Source: Asterias rubens
Taxonomy: Eukaryota; Echinodermata; Asteroidea; Forcipulatida; Asteriidae
Length of the DNA stretch: 64,000 nucleotides
Direction of reading: 5' to 3'
NCBI RefSeq assembly: GCF_902459465.1
Contig: NC_047066.1
Location: 9,117,047-9,181,046 of the forward strand
Of this stretch, positions 32,501 to 42,813 are shown piece after piece. Numbering within the stretch: the first letter of the stretch is position 1; every line of letters begins with the position of its first letter. Position numbers and translations under genes: made by a program. The notes beneath the pieces are model-generated. The model ran no database searches. It saw only the letters and a program-made list of their open reading frames with translations, and was not told where the DNA came from.

Positions 32501-35500
32501 ACTACTTTGTTAAGTCAAACGACGCAACACTAAATTTGAATAATCATAAAACGAAATCAAATGACTCTTTTCAGTTGCATTCGATTTTGCGCGAAATAGA
32601 ATAGCTTGGAGGTTAAATTGGCTGATCATTTTCCCAAATTGACCAAATTGTTTCCCTCAACGCAGTGGAACTGAAGGTAAAATGGGTTAAACTTCTTGTC
32701 CTGGTAGAAACACTTTATGACTTTAACTTATACAAACCACACTGCATAGGCCGTTTTAACTATTATAAGTTGTTAATATTGTTGTTATTGATCGTGATGC
32801 TTAAGTAAAATGTTCAATTTGTAACTGTAGAAAGCTTTTGATTTCTCATTGACAGACTGCACATGCCGTGGTCGAAAGCTTAAACCTTGCAGAGGAATTA
32901 TGGGAGTCACATGACTCAGACATGTCGGTGAGGGCAGCACTTAAAAGTATTGGCTGGTTCCCGAAGAACGGATTGGAGAGAACCATGGAATGGCTGCACT
33001 TTGATTACCAGTTGGGAGACGTTCCTCGTGTAAGTGGTTAGTCTTGGTTCCAAGACCTTACATAACGAGTATGAGATTGTATATGATAGCGACGTCTTGA
33101 AACAATACTCGTGGGCACTTTGATTATGGCATTTTCAAAACCCGGGCTTCGACTTCGCATCTGCCGTGTAGGCACCGTTCCTGAACAGTGAAGTAGCATT
33201 TCAAAAGCACATGATTTTATAACGGCTGATGGAGTCTAAGCCGGAGATGAACACGAATGCGTAGTTCGAAAATACCCATTCTTGACAATATTGTGTTTCA
33301 TAGTGTATTACTGTTTATTACTTATGATAGTTACAAACGAAAAACTTAGTTCGTAGTAGTAACTCTGAAAAATGTCTTGTGCATATTATTATGCCAGCTA
33401 GAAGACCGTGCGATTCTCGCGCGTGTTGGAACATTATAAGGACCCGTGCGAAAGTAAGTTTCCTAATGGTTCCCAAAAAGTGCTCCTTTTTGAGAAGTGC
33501 ACTTAGGCCCCTAAACAAAATAAAAACCTTATCTTTTTCCGGTAATAGGTAACTTCATTGAAGTCCCATGCCTTTGACGCACCAGAGTTGATTATACAGC
33601 GAGGACCCAACGCCGACCCACCGAGAGTAGTAACTGATCAAAAAGGTTTCAAGTCATACTTTGACGAACAGCTTCTCTTTATGCGTACACCAACTCACAG
33701 GTAAGTTCGTGTAGCCTTATGCTTACGGGAGTGACCTTGTGGGGTCTTTTACACAATGTGACAATGTACCCCATAATATAATGTTTTTGGTTCAACCTGG
33801 ACCCCCTCAAGAGATTACTTAGCAAGACCCCACCAATGCTCCGTAAAAGGTTGTGAGCACGTGTCGTGACTGACCGAGTGCCGTGCAGCAGCAGTCGTGA
33901 TGTTCTTGGGCAACACACTGGCATATTAACTGTTCATCAACCAAGAGTATATAGAGAACGGTGCTGTCTCGTGTTGCAGTATAAACTGTGACAGTACCGT
34001 GCACTTATTTTTATGGACATAAGTTTCTCAATAAGGAAATGAATTGTTCTAGGTTTGGCAGATGTTAGTTGGCTGCGTTTTACTAAAGCCGGAGCCGTTG
34101 TGTTAAAAATAGAAGGAAAATTAACCTTGTAATTTCGCCACTCAGATACAATACAGACAAACTCAGAAAATGGCTTTGGCGGTTGCTGTCACACTGCAGA
34201 TTTTATGCTACAGAGGGCGCTGTTCTTGTATATTGCTTTCTTCTTTGAAGGTACTGCCCCCACTAAATAAACTCCCATAGCACACATTGCAAAATGCTAA
34301 CATTCAAATATACACAAAGAAATACTTACAAGTCTCACAGCTTTTAACAGTAAATGGACAATATTATTCAATGACTCTATTTAATGTGGGGAGTCCCGGG
34401 GCCCGTCAAGTTATTTTGTTCTTCAATGTTTTATTTGATTTTTTAGAAACGTGTAAAAACGAAGTGACGTGTGTGTCTCCATTTTATTTACTTGTTTCCG
34501 TAAAAACGCATTTCATATTGGATGCACGTCAGTTTACAGCTTGTTGAGCCAAGAGGTTAACAGCCTTTGTGTTTAACCTTGAGGTATGCCATAAGCCAAT
34601 CAGCAATTTAAATAATTATTCGCGGTTCGTTAGGAACCAGTTAAGTCTTTTCCAAATAAAGTTGCTTGCAAATCAACAATTCCGTCACTTTCCGAAAACA
34701 ACTCAAACTTCATTGCATTTTTTCTGACCATCGCAGGAGTAAAATTCTCTACAACAAGTACGTGGTACAGGTAGAATACGGAAGTCCCCTCTCCGTGACA
34801 GTCCGCTGTACCGACGGAACAGTCTACCAGGCCGACTGGGTCATCAGCACCTTCAGCCTGGGCGTCCTCCAGCACAAAGTCGTCAATTTCGTGCCGGCTT
34901 TCCCCGGCTGGAAGACACGAGAATTGAACCGGTTCGTCATGGGTGCACACACCAAGATCTTCCTGGAGTTTCCAAATACATTTTGGGGAAACAAGGAGTT
35001 TATACTGCGTGTGGCTGAGAGGAGAGGGCACTTTCCGTTGCTTACTGACCTCAAGACAAGAAGTGAGTTGTCAAAGTTGCCCCGTCATAAGAAAACCTGT
35101 CCCCCATTGTGGCCCTTTCAAAACCACGGCTTCTGATTTGAATTCGGCTTAAGGCTCCGTTCTCTCGTCTGGAACCTGCGCCGATTATGGAGCTGAAGCC
35201 GTGGTTTCGAAAAGGAAATTATTGGTATGGGGTGGAGGATCACGTTGATTCAAAAGAGGGCGCTTTCATAAGAAGTCTGTACACAATTTTCCGTAAGGGG
35301 GAGGGGGACCAGATTATCCTGTGAACAGAATCTCCTGCCACACCCCCACACTATGGGGTGGGTGTGGGCACGTTTCATTATTATATTTTACCCGATAGAT
35401 TGGCAGTCAAAACCACAAACCAGTCTCCCTGATCCTAGACCGTCTCGGAAAAATTGTTTGTATAATTCAATTGTTTCCTTTCCTCATAAATTGTTTTGGT

Positions 35501-37435
35501 TTTTTTTTGCCTTTCATACGGTTCTTAACAAAGTACGAATAATTTAAAACGCGTGCAATAGGCCCAGGGCAACAGCAACAGGGCAGATTACTGGATCAAT
35601 GTTGTCTCGCTCTACTTGCCCCTTTTCCCTGTGCCACGGGCAATTTTGTTACACGGTGTATTCACACATCCACCAAAAAAACGGAGTTAACATTGGCTGA
35701 AGGAAGTTGAGTAAAAGGAGCGCTATCAGACGAAATTTCTACTCACAATTGGAAAACATATCCTGCCATACCGGAGTGTCATTCTGTCCCCTATAATGAA
35801 AAAAGTAACATGGGCTGGTTCTGGTTCTGGTGGTTTACTGCACAAACTCCACATATCGAGATGTACACGTGCAGTTGACTGAGCAGCAATGATTTACATG
35901 AAGTGAGCCCCCATGATGATCTTACCCATATCCATAGCTTATGGAGGATGTTTCAAAAGAGGGCGCTATCAAGAAAATATGTTTGTACACAGTTCGCCAT
36001 CTCGGAGACAGATTCTCTGGGGGGGGGCAGGATCACTGCACACTTGCCACTATTAACAATAAGTTTGTTTGGATGGAATGCTATTCAAGCCAGTAAATAA
36101 AAATAGCGCCCTCTATTGACAATTCGAAGGAACTTGTCGACGAACTTTTTATTGTGTCATGTTGTCTTTTAGCATCATCAAATGGTTTTTGTGTTATCAA
36201 GATTCGAGGCACATCCCCCCGGGGGAACAAACAAACGCCCGGAAAGTTGTTTGATTTGTTTCTAAATATTGTTTTTACTACTTTTGTTTTCCAAACACAG
36301 TTCCAGAACTCCAACGCCACGAGAAGCACGTCCTCCTAGTCGAGGTGACAGGAGATGAAGCCCGCCGGATTGACGGCCAATCGGTCTCCCGGACCAAACA
36401 GGAGATCATGCGTACTCTCCGTAGGATGTTCCCATTCAGAATCCCTGATCCTTTAGACATGTATGTATCCGGCTGGAACTCCAACCCACTGTTTATGGGC
36501 TCGCATAGTCTCTGGTCACCGGCTGTGGAGCCCAAGTGCTTCGCTAAGGTTCGTTTGTTTGTTTGTTTATTTGTTTGTTTTATTTCCATTCATACAATCA
36601 TCATCATCATTTTGGCTGTGTTCATCTGTAGCCGTCCTCGTGTAAATGCCATTCATGTTTTGTGTCTGGTCCATGTTGTTCGTGCATAAACAATAGTGTC
36701 ATCTCTCCATCTTCTTCTCTGTCGAGCTTTTTTTTTCCTTTTCCCTTTCCCTGTCCTTGGTTGCCAATCCATTATTCTTGTTGTCCATCTTTTGTAATTT
36801 TTTCGGGCAGTGTGTCTAGCCCATCTCAATTTAGCTTGTTTTATTGTCCTTATTATGTCTCTTACTCTGTTTCTTGTGTATTGCTGTGCATTTAAACATG
36901 TCTCTAATTGGGAGTATGTGATGTAGCATTTGTCTCTCCATTGCTCTATGAGTTGTGCGGAGTACTCCCCTGAGTTCTTAAACAAAGCAATCACAATCAT
37001 AGTACTCGGGTGGGATTCGAACCCAAGACGACCTTTGTAATTATGAGATACCAACAGGCAACCGAGATTTCCCAATAGAAACAGTTTGAATCCTAAGTTT
37101 TTAGTTCGACTAAAGGATGTATTAAACTTTGGAAATCTTATTTACAGGTCCAGTCCCGTCTCGGTAGACTACTCTTTGCCGGGGAGTACACCAGTCTACG
37201 GTTCAGCGGGCATGTCCAGGGGGCCATCCAGAGCGGTAAGAGGGAGGCAGACAAGGCGTATCTGTGCAGCACCGGGGGGACGTGCCCACAGTGGACAGAG
37301 GGGTTACAATGTGCGTGTACTGGAACCACACCCACTCAACTGCACGGGGGAGCCCGAATGGGTGCCCATGTGACGTCATGGATGGTGGGCGCGGCTGTAG
37401 TTGCAGCCATCTTTATTGGCAGGGTACACATTTAA
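28908..37435 (+). CDS. Secreted/anchored FAD amine oxidase (polyamine oxidase-like), six exons
   Basis: Exons 28908-29555, 32856-33029, 33549-33700, 34737-35062, 36301-36548 and 37148-37435 join in phase to 611 codons. The family oxidises polyamines using FAD and releases hydrogen peroxide. In order: signal peptide (hydrophobic LLLLFVTFLL, residues 1-28), Gly/Gln repeat (37-50), Pro-rich stalk (to about 105), dinucleotide-binding GAGAAG (115-120) with the ribose-binding Glu of LILEA (139) and GGR (145-147), substrate domain, the active-site-type Lys of HTKIFLEF (398), C-terminal FAD motif AGEYTS (527-532) plus GHVQGAIQSG, a Cys-rich patch (556-573) and a hydrophobic tail (591-607) that could be a membrane or GPI signal. 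Oddity: the usual GANW-HG motif reads GADTPRPK, so substrate use may differ. The start is the ATG directly before the signal peptide. The intron phases alternate correctly, so no exon seems to be missing. Confidence 0.88.
29018..29039 (+). other. Potential G-quadruplex in coding strand
   Basis: Four GGGG runs at 29018-29021, 29024-29027, 29030-29033 and 29036-29039, each separated by CA. They encode the Gln-Gly repeat. Such spacing satisfies the standard G-quadruplex rule on DNA and mRNA. Confidence 0.7.
29617..29990 (-). mobile_element. MITE-A copy 9, in intron 1
   Basis: Reverse copy starting TTAAAGGCACTGGACAC only about 60 bp after the exon 1 donor. Internal landmarks are complete; the far end is altered (GAGTTATACCAATGGTGCTG instead of the usual terminus). 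Confidence 0.9.
30307..30712. repeat. Two-copy tandem repeat, about 217 bp, in intron 1
   Basis: AGTGAGAGATCTTGTGTGTC (30307) recurs as AGTGAGAGATTTTGTGGGTC (30524). Both are followed by AATAGGCTGTCGACCTGCAG, CTAATCGATTCGACGA and AAAGCCACT. The copies are roughly 85-90% alike by eye; the second is slightly shorter. Confidence 0.85.
30940..30990. repeat. Palindrome in intron 1
   Basis: CATAGAGTTATATATATAAC continues into its complement TCTGTG, flanked by GTGTGCGC words on both sides. The whole forms a near-perfect hairpin of about 48 bp. Confidence 0.7.
31039..31376 (+). mobile_element. MITE-D copy 3, in intron 1
   Basis: Starts TTTAAAGGTATCTTACAGAA; contains GGTCTAATGATGATGATAGA, ATGAGAAATAAATAACAGC and the core GATGGTCGATCGAACTC with CTTCTACAGGTTTGTCAG. 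Ends ACTGTTTTGTTAGC. Confidence 0.7.
32018..32198 (-). mobile_element. MITE-A copy 10, half element, in intron 1
   Basis: AAATCAAATTCGTGGAAAAT through CGAGGGAGCCGTTTCTCAC to GTGTCCACTGCCTTTAA. The half with the CACAGGTTTG core is absent, as in copy 6. Confidence 0.88.
32856..33029 (+). CDS. Amine oxidase exon 2
   Basis: 58 codons between TTGACAG and CGT|GTAAGT, phase 0 at both ends. It encodes DMSVRAALKSIGWFPKNG and ERTMEWLHFDYQLGDVPR. In related polyamine oxidases this forms the helical part of the substrate domain, with the conserved pair DMS and FDYE-A-PP. Confidence 0.85.
33549..33700 (+). CDS. Amine oxidase exon 3
   Basis: 152 bp, phase 0 to phase 2, between AATAG and CACAG|GTAAGT. It encodes VTSLKSHAFD and PPRVVTDQKGFKSYF, which matches the V-DQ-G(F/Y) strand that precedes the second FAD-domain part in polyamine oxidases. 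Confidence 0.85.
34737..35062 (+). CDS. Amine oxidase exon 4
   Basis: 326 bp, phase 2 to phase 1, acceptor CATCGCAG, donor GAA|GTGAGT. It encodes the ADWVISTFSLGVLQ motif and the HTKIFLEFPNTFW stretch, in which Lys398 corresponds to the flavin-proximal Lys of polyamine oxidases. Confidence 0.87.
36301..36548 (+). CDS. Amine oxidase exon 5
   Basis: 248 bp, phase 1 to phase 0, acceptor CCAAACACAG, donor AAG|GTTCGT. It encodes EKHVLLVEVTGDEARRID and TKQEIMRTLRRMFP, then the Trp-containing YVSGWNSNPLFMGSHSLW, which lines the flavin site in the family. The donor is non-consensus at positions +3 to +4 and is followed at once by a GTTT repeat. Confidence 0.87.
36595..36900 (-). mobile_element. LINE ORF2 C-terminal fragment in intron 5
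   Basis: On the minus strand a frame reads VRDIIRTIKQAKLRWARH, then RRWRDD near the end. This is the hallmark C-terminus of RTE/jockey-like ORF2 proteins, I-K-IK-LRWAGH and RRWRDD. The G of the usual WAGH is R here. It lies antisense to the amine oxidase gene. The polymerase part is absent. Confidence 0.7.
36985..37076 (-). repeat. tRNA-like SINE head in intron 5
   Basis: The minus strand carries GGGTTCGAATCCCACCCGAG, a perfect tRNA B-box, preceded by the decayed A-box region CTCGGTTGCCTGTTGGTA. It directly adjoins the LINE fragment, so the two could have inserted together or side by side. Confidence 0.5.
37148..37435 (+). CDS. Amine oxidase exon 6 (terminal)
   Basis: 95 codons plus TAA at 37433-37435, after the acceptor TTTACAG. 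It encodes RLLFAGEYTSLRFSGHVQG (FAD pyrophosphate and flavin contacts), then a Cys-rich stretch and the hydrophobic SWMVGAAVVAAIFIG tail followed by RVHI. The open frame of another register at 37086-37373 is not the real one. Confidence 0.87.
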   Translation, partial: VQSRLGRLLFAGEYTSLRFSGHVQGAIQSGKREADKAYLCSTGGTCPQWTEGLQCACTGTTPTQLHGGARMGAHVTSWMVGAAVVAAIFIGRVHI

Positions 37436-37469
37436 ATAGTTAGCAAACTTTAGGTTGGGTGTATGACCT

Positions 37470-37670
37470 GGGCCCAATTTCATAAAGTCCATAAGTACCT
37501 TTTACTTGCTAAGCACAGATAAGTGTTGCTAAATAGAGACAGGTTTACCAGCTAAGATTACATGAAGTTGTGAGGTTACATTGTTGTGACTGGTGCCCAA
37601 CTCAATATTTGCTAAGCATCAAATTTGTCAAGCAGTATTTTCTGCTTAACAGCTTTATGAAATTGGGCTC
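37470..37670. mobile_element. MITE-B copy 5, in the 3' UTR region
   Basis: Ends GGGCCCAATTTCATAAAG and CTTTATGAAATTGGGCTC. Starts 35 bp after the amine oxidase stop codon, so it may lie in the transcript and fold into a hairpin. Confidence 0.8.
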
Positions 37671-37858
37671 TGCTTCTGCTACGCAAAATTATCTGCATAG
37701 CGAAGGCTATTTTGGGATTTGAATTGTATTTGATATTATATCACGTGTCCTATTTAAGGAACAGCAACAATTTATATTCCAGTTTTATTCTAGAGTGCCA
37801 ATGAAGCGCGGATTTGTACATTTTTCTATAAAATAACATCAACACTTTTTTTGTATTT

Positions 37859-37922
37859 AATGTTGTTGTTGTTGTTGTTGTTGTTGTTATTTTGTTGTTT
37901 TGTTGTTTTTGTCGTCGTCGTG
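37859..37922. repeat. GTT microsatellite
   Basis: About nine uninterrupted GTT units, then degenerate TTTTGTTG and GTCGTC units. Confidence 0.9.
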
Positions 37923-39620
37923 CAGTAAACATGTACATGAAATAACATATACTTACTTTATTTGCCCTTGTGTGGAATCATGTGCTATTCACATACACCA
38001 ATGTCATGTAAAATATTGCAAATCGTGAATTTTTTTAATCTACCCAATGCAATTTTAATGTCTTTAAACTTCAACAATACAGCAATTAACATTAGAAAAA
38101 TATATGTTTATGACGTTAAAACTTTGATGTGTGTGTGTAACAATTTTTTTTTAAATAATTCGAAGCCCGACGCCGTTTGTTAAATACCACATGGAATCAA
38201 AACGAACTCTTGAAAACATTAATTTAAAAGGAAATACTTACTAAATTTACACTTATTTACTAGGTGTTGTGTTCTGAATTTGTTTATAGAAAAAAACGGT
38301 TTTGTTTTGTTTTTTATTATGGTAATCTCTTTAAAAAATTATATTCATCATTTTTAATGATAAGTGGCTTATTACTCGTGATAATATGACGTTTATACAG
38401 ATTTGACAATACGTAAGGCCAACAAAATATATATGTTAAATTGTTTAATCCTTTGTTTAATTTAAATCTTGCTTTAAGTAACCTATAATATCAAGTCTCT
38501 GTATTGTATTATGAGGACAAAAATAAGAATCCAATTACGAATTAAACAAGATAACTTTTCACATTCTGTAAACTTCCTTTCTGTACATAATTTGTTGAAG
38601 AAGAGGGCGCCCTAGCATGATAACCTTATTTCGACAACCTAAACCTGTAATATAGCACTCACACCGTTGTTCGATTGTGGGTAGCGCCAGATTTGGATTT
38701 ATAAAGTCTCGCTCACAGTACAGACATTTCTAAAAACATGTTTCATGAATGTTATAATTTAATTACGATATTCAAGAACACAAAAGAACAAACAAAATAA
38801 CACCTTAACTGTAGACCGATCGAAGTGCGTACAATATTTCTACGAAGCCCCGCCATCATATTGATGTCCGCCCCCACCTTGCTTCCCATCCCCGCTGCCC
38901 CTTCACAGTTTGAAACATGAACGCACATTTATTATTAACACTCACGTCAGACTCTCTGAATTTATATTTAAGGGCGTAGCAAGAATACTGAAGCTTATGT
39001 AGTGAAAGAAATGCAAACGGAAACTTAAGTCACTATAAAACAAAAAACACCCCTTGTGTCCCCCAGCAATCTACCATAGTGTCGGCGATATCCAAGAATG
39101 AATCCAAGTGCCAAGTGAAATTCGCTCATTGTGTTAATTGGTTGGATTACCACTGCTTCCGAAATCAATTACATTGTATTAGTCAGCAACATATTCAAGC
39201 CTCCATTCTCACGATTTAGAGAAACAGGGGAAAGTTTGACCTTCAAAGAAGATGACTAACTAGTTCGTAAGCTTGTGATACTTAAACCTCCCACATAACA
39301 ACAACAAAGTTTCCTCACAGCTCATTTCGAAGAATTGGGTCGTCGTGAGAAACTTCTTCGCTGACACTTTTAGAAGTTAAGATCAGTGGTTTAGTAAAAC
39401 GTGCTTCCATGCAAGTTGGTTGTCTATATCTGACCTGGAAGTTCTTATACCTCCCGATGGTATTATCTATACCCCGTATAGGCCAACTATACGTCCCCTA
39501 ATGGAGATACTGTAGCCACATTACGGCAGGAGATTCTACCTGTCAGTTATCGTTTAGTAGATAGAGTGCAGCGCATTATTTTGTTAATCGTGTTGGTATA
39601 AATATGTCTACCTCCATCTC
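37923..39620. other. No gene recognised
   Basis: AT-rich; the 73-codon frame at 37962-38183 shows no domain. No repeat family recognised. Confidence 0.4.
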
Positions 39621-39624
39621 CATG

Positions 39625-40060
39625 GTGAAGGGATTGGATCAACGTTACAACCTCTTCCTCACTGACCTTTTCATGGTAAATAGGGCCTATGTCATGCGCC
39701 AGTGTGTCCCCGACCTCGTTCCTCCTATCACTCAGGGTATTTGAGCGTGAAACTAGGCTTTCTGCTTCTTCTCATCCATTACATGTTTAATACACTCCTG
39801 GCTTTGCTGATGATGTCGAACATACGAGCAATTGCAACAACTTAATTTCACGTAAGCTTACAGCATGTAATTAATTTGAACTCATTGCCTTGTGCATGTT
39901 TCCCTAAAATCCTACAATCTGGACGGCTTCAAGAGGAATATCTATTCATACCTTCATCCCCTGAGTTATTTTCATCTTGAATAATTTTGTTTTCTTGTAG
40001 CCCCATACTAAGAGTGGTGTTTAGCCTTGTTTCGGGCCAACTTTTGTTTAAAAAAGTATG
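39625..40060 (+). mobile_element. LINE 3' fragment, copy 2
   Basis: Parallel to 10027-10460, sharing GGATCAACG-TACAACCTC, AGTGTGTCC, and the ending AGAGTGGTGTTTAGCC. Here the C-terminal frame reads LNSLPCACFPK and, one base later, SYNLDGFKRNIYSYL, which confirms the LINE ORF2 C-terminus. Confidence 0.65.
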
Positions 40061-40757
40061 CAATAAATATCAAAGAACCTAGGACACAAACGTACGAGTC
40101 GCAAGTTTCGTTATAGCCATTGCTGGCGCTGTTCGTGCTGTACGCTATAGAAATACAGGCAGCAGGGATCTGCCTTGACTGAAGGCCAACTATAATGGTT
40201 ATTAAGTCATGGTAAGAAATATTTCCCAGCAACGTTATATTAGTATTCCCCCAATAGTTGTTGTATACATTAGAGTCCTTGTCCCTTGTTATTTCAAGAC
40301 TCACTCCCATTTCTCACGAGACAACCCAACTACTCCTAATTCGACCTTACCTCAGTGCAAGCATAGAGCAATCTAGTTTAGTGCTCCATGGTGCAACAGA
40401 CTTGCATCTTAAGTGCTATTCACACGACAGAAATTTAACTGGGGTCCCTTGCTTAATTTAAGCCATGTTTGTAAAATGCAGCAATGTGTGACAAGATTTT
40501 GCAAGACAAAAAAGAAAGAATTGTTATCCTTTTACACGAGGTACAATTTGTAACTATACAACCATGCTACAATTTATCAAGGGACCCTTCCTAAATTGCT
40601 CTTGTGTGAAAGGGCTTTAAAGTAGTCAGTCTGTACTTTATTGAGAGAAGTCACCTTGTTAAAAAAAACAAGATCAGATAGGCCAACACATTGTCAGTCA
40701 ATAAAGTGCTTTTCTTCTTCAGTCCATTCCGCTCGCACGCTCATGATTCTGATACAG

Positions 40758-41146
40758 GCACTTGACACTATTGGTAATTGTCGAAGACCAGTCTTCTCAC
40801 TTGTATCTCAACATATGCACAAAACAACAAACCTGTGGAAATTTGAACCCAATTGGCTATACAAAGTTGCGAGATACCAATGGAAGAAAAAACACCCCTG
40901 TCACACGCGCTTGTGTGATTTCATCAGATGATTGATTTCGGGACCTCAAAATCTAATTCTGAGTTCTTGAAATCAAATTCAAATACTTAAGTGGAAAATA
41001 ACTTCTTTCTCGAACTAAGTTACTTTAGAGGGAGCCGTTTCTCACAATGTTTTATACTATCATCAGCTCTCCATTGCTGGTTACCAAAGTAAGTTTTTAT
41101 GCTAACAATTATTTTGTTAACTACCAATAGTGTCAGTGCCTTTAAA
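40758..41146 (-). mobile_element. MITE-A copy 11
   Basis: Reverse copy from CACTTGACACTATTGGTAAT to AGTGTCAGTGCCTTTAA, full length with slightly diverged core (CCTGTGGAAATTTGAACCC). Its right-hand TTAA is also the left end of the adjacent MITE-E copy. Confidence 0.9.
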
Positions 41147-41568
41147 GGGTAGTATGTACTTTTTCCTAACAAAAACCACAATGTATACAGATTTACATTA
41201 AACTTACACAGTTTGAAGATTATGATAGTAGAAAGCTTCCCTCGAAATTTTACCTACTGAGGTGATGTAGTTTTTGAGAAATGAGTAAAGGTAATAATTT
41301 TCGTCTTAGTTTTAGCATGTAAAAACGTATTAACCAGTTATGCTATGTTTTTGTTCATAATATCATAACTGGTTAAGGGGATTTTACATGCTAAAATCAT
41401 TTTGGTCTCATGAGACCAACATTATTTTGTGACTTGTTTTACTCATTTCTCAAAAACTACACAACCTTAGTTAATAATATTTGAAGGGAAGCTTTCCACT
41501 ATCATTATCTTCAAACCCTGTAAGTTTAATGTAAATCTGTGGACACTTTGAAAAGGTACCAGAGAAAG
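41142..41568. mobile_element. MITE-E copy 3, large palindrome
   Basis: Starts TTAAAGGGTAGTATGTAC. The left half (CAGATTTACATTAAACTTAC, ATGATAGTAGAAAGCTTCC, GATGTAGTTTTTGAGAAATG) reappears inverted in the right half, so the element can form a long hairpin around TATCATAACTGGTTAAG. Ends near CTTTGAAAAGGTACC. Confidence 0.75.
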
Positions 41569-41694
41569 AGTATAGGCCTACATATACCTAAAGTTGTCTT
41601 CTTCTAAAAATGATGGGCTACTATCTTCACTAACTCCGATAGCCTTGGTTTGTGCGAGAGTCACATCATAATTTGGATGAATTCAACAACAGTA

Positions 41695-42770
41695 ACCCCC
41701 CCCCCCCCCACCATCTCACAATCTCGCCCCTAATCTTTCAAAAATAGACCTCATGAACAATGAGTGGATACCCCTCCATAGAGCAAGTAGATATTTCAAC
41801 CATGGGGTTTCAATTCAACGAAGTTGATTCACAAAACGAGTGGGCCCCAATTTACATACAAGGCTTATGTTGTGTTTTTTGTTCACTTAACGATTTGGAT
41901 TACCAAGTTGTGTAACACACACACTATACAATGCACTAACTGCAAAGGGAGTTTCCCGGTCTATACAATGGTCTTGTGTCAAAAGAAACCATTGATGATG
42001 ACGTGTTTATGGGCTGGTCAAAAGGTTTCAAAGAAATTAGATGATTAGGTTTCTTGATAACCTCTTGCTCTGCCTTGATTATCCGTTATACCTCTGATCC
42101 GTTGGTAAGCCAACGTCACAAAAACCGATAGTGCAACTGCTACAAATGGCGTCGGGGAGAGTGGGAAAGGCAATACATTGTAGTTAAACAATTTGTACAG
42201 AAATCTTATTTGAGCTACATGGTGATTCTGAATAGAACCGGTGGTGTTCCAACTTAAAGTTAAAGTTTGAGAAGATTTACTAATTAATTACATTTTCCCC
42301 CACCTCTTCCCAACCTTGATATTGTCCTTTGGGTGTTTCCATCTTCTTGTGGTCAAGCCAGTCCCTTCCCTTCACCCCCCCCCCCTTTTGTCCCCCTATT
42401 CATTGTTTACACCTTGCTTTTTTCTGCGCGCTTTCTAACCCCATTCATGTATTTCCACTTCACTGTTTATGTTTTGCTTAGTTACCTGTTCATGTTTGTT
42501 GTGTTTTCATTTAGCGTTCGAGAAAGACTCTGCTAGGGTCGAAACGTCAGGACATTAACTATTTTTTGCATTTATACCATTGGTCCATTTGTTTGGTAAG
42601 TTGTTTGCAACAGCTAATTTTATTTTCTGAAGATTTGAGTGTGTGAACTGTGTTTAAGTCACTCAGGAATAAGGTTTCTGCAGCGACACAATGTGAATTA
42701 TCACTTTTGACTTATTATGTGTGTATTTCTTGGGGGAGGAAACAAGTTAATACTCAACGTTATGACCAGT
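41695..42770. other. No gene recognised; C runs and a GTCGAAACGT motif
   Basis: C runs lie at about 41697-41710 and 42376-42387. GGTCGAAACGTCAGGACATT is at 42537-42556 (see findings). Open frames are short. Confidence 0.35.
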
Positions 42771-42779
42771 CGCTCTGAG

Positions 42780-42813
42780 TGACGTCAGGAGAGAAACTCT
42801 ACGCGTATAAAGG
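42780..42813 (+). promoter_or_regulatory. Candidate core promoter: CRE plus TATA box
   Basis: TGACGTCA at 42780-42787 (perfect CRE palindrome, bound by CREB/ATF proteins) lies 18 bp before TATAAAGG at 42806-42813, which has GC-rich flanks (ACGCG and CGCGG). This spacing is typical of animal promoters. The expected transcription start is near 42836. The nearest plus-strand gene is the seven-helix protein at 44080, 1.25 kb away, which would need a long 5' UTR or a 5' intron. Confidence 0.4.

Noticed and set aside
29556..32855. A hidden exon in intron 1 of the amine oxidase
   Set aside because: Exon 1 and exon 2 join in phase 0, and the joined protein aligns without a gap to the polyamine oxidase helix region; no extra exon is needed.
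34666..34736. Extending amine oxidase exon 4 upstream to an ATG
   Set aside because: The frame is open by chance; a proper acceptor (CATCGCAG) at 34729-34736 gives the phase needed by exon 3.
36653..37075. 140-codon minus-strand frame as a host gene
   Set aside because: It is a tRNA-like SINE head fused to a LINE ORF2 C-terminus (RRWRDD), not a cellular gene.
37086..37373. 95-codon open frame over the last amine oxidase exon
   Set aside because: Another frame in the same place follows the acceptor in phase and encodes the conserved AGEYTS and GHVQGA motifs, so this one is a shadow.
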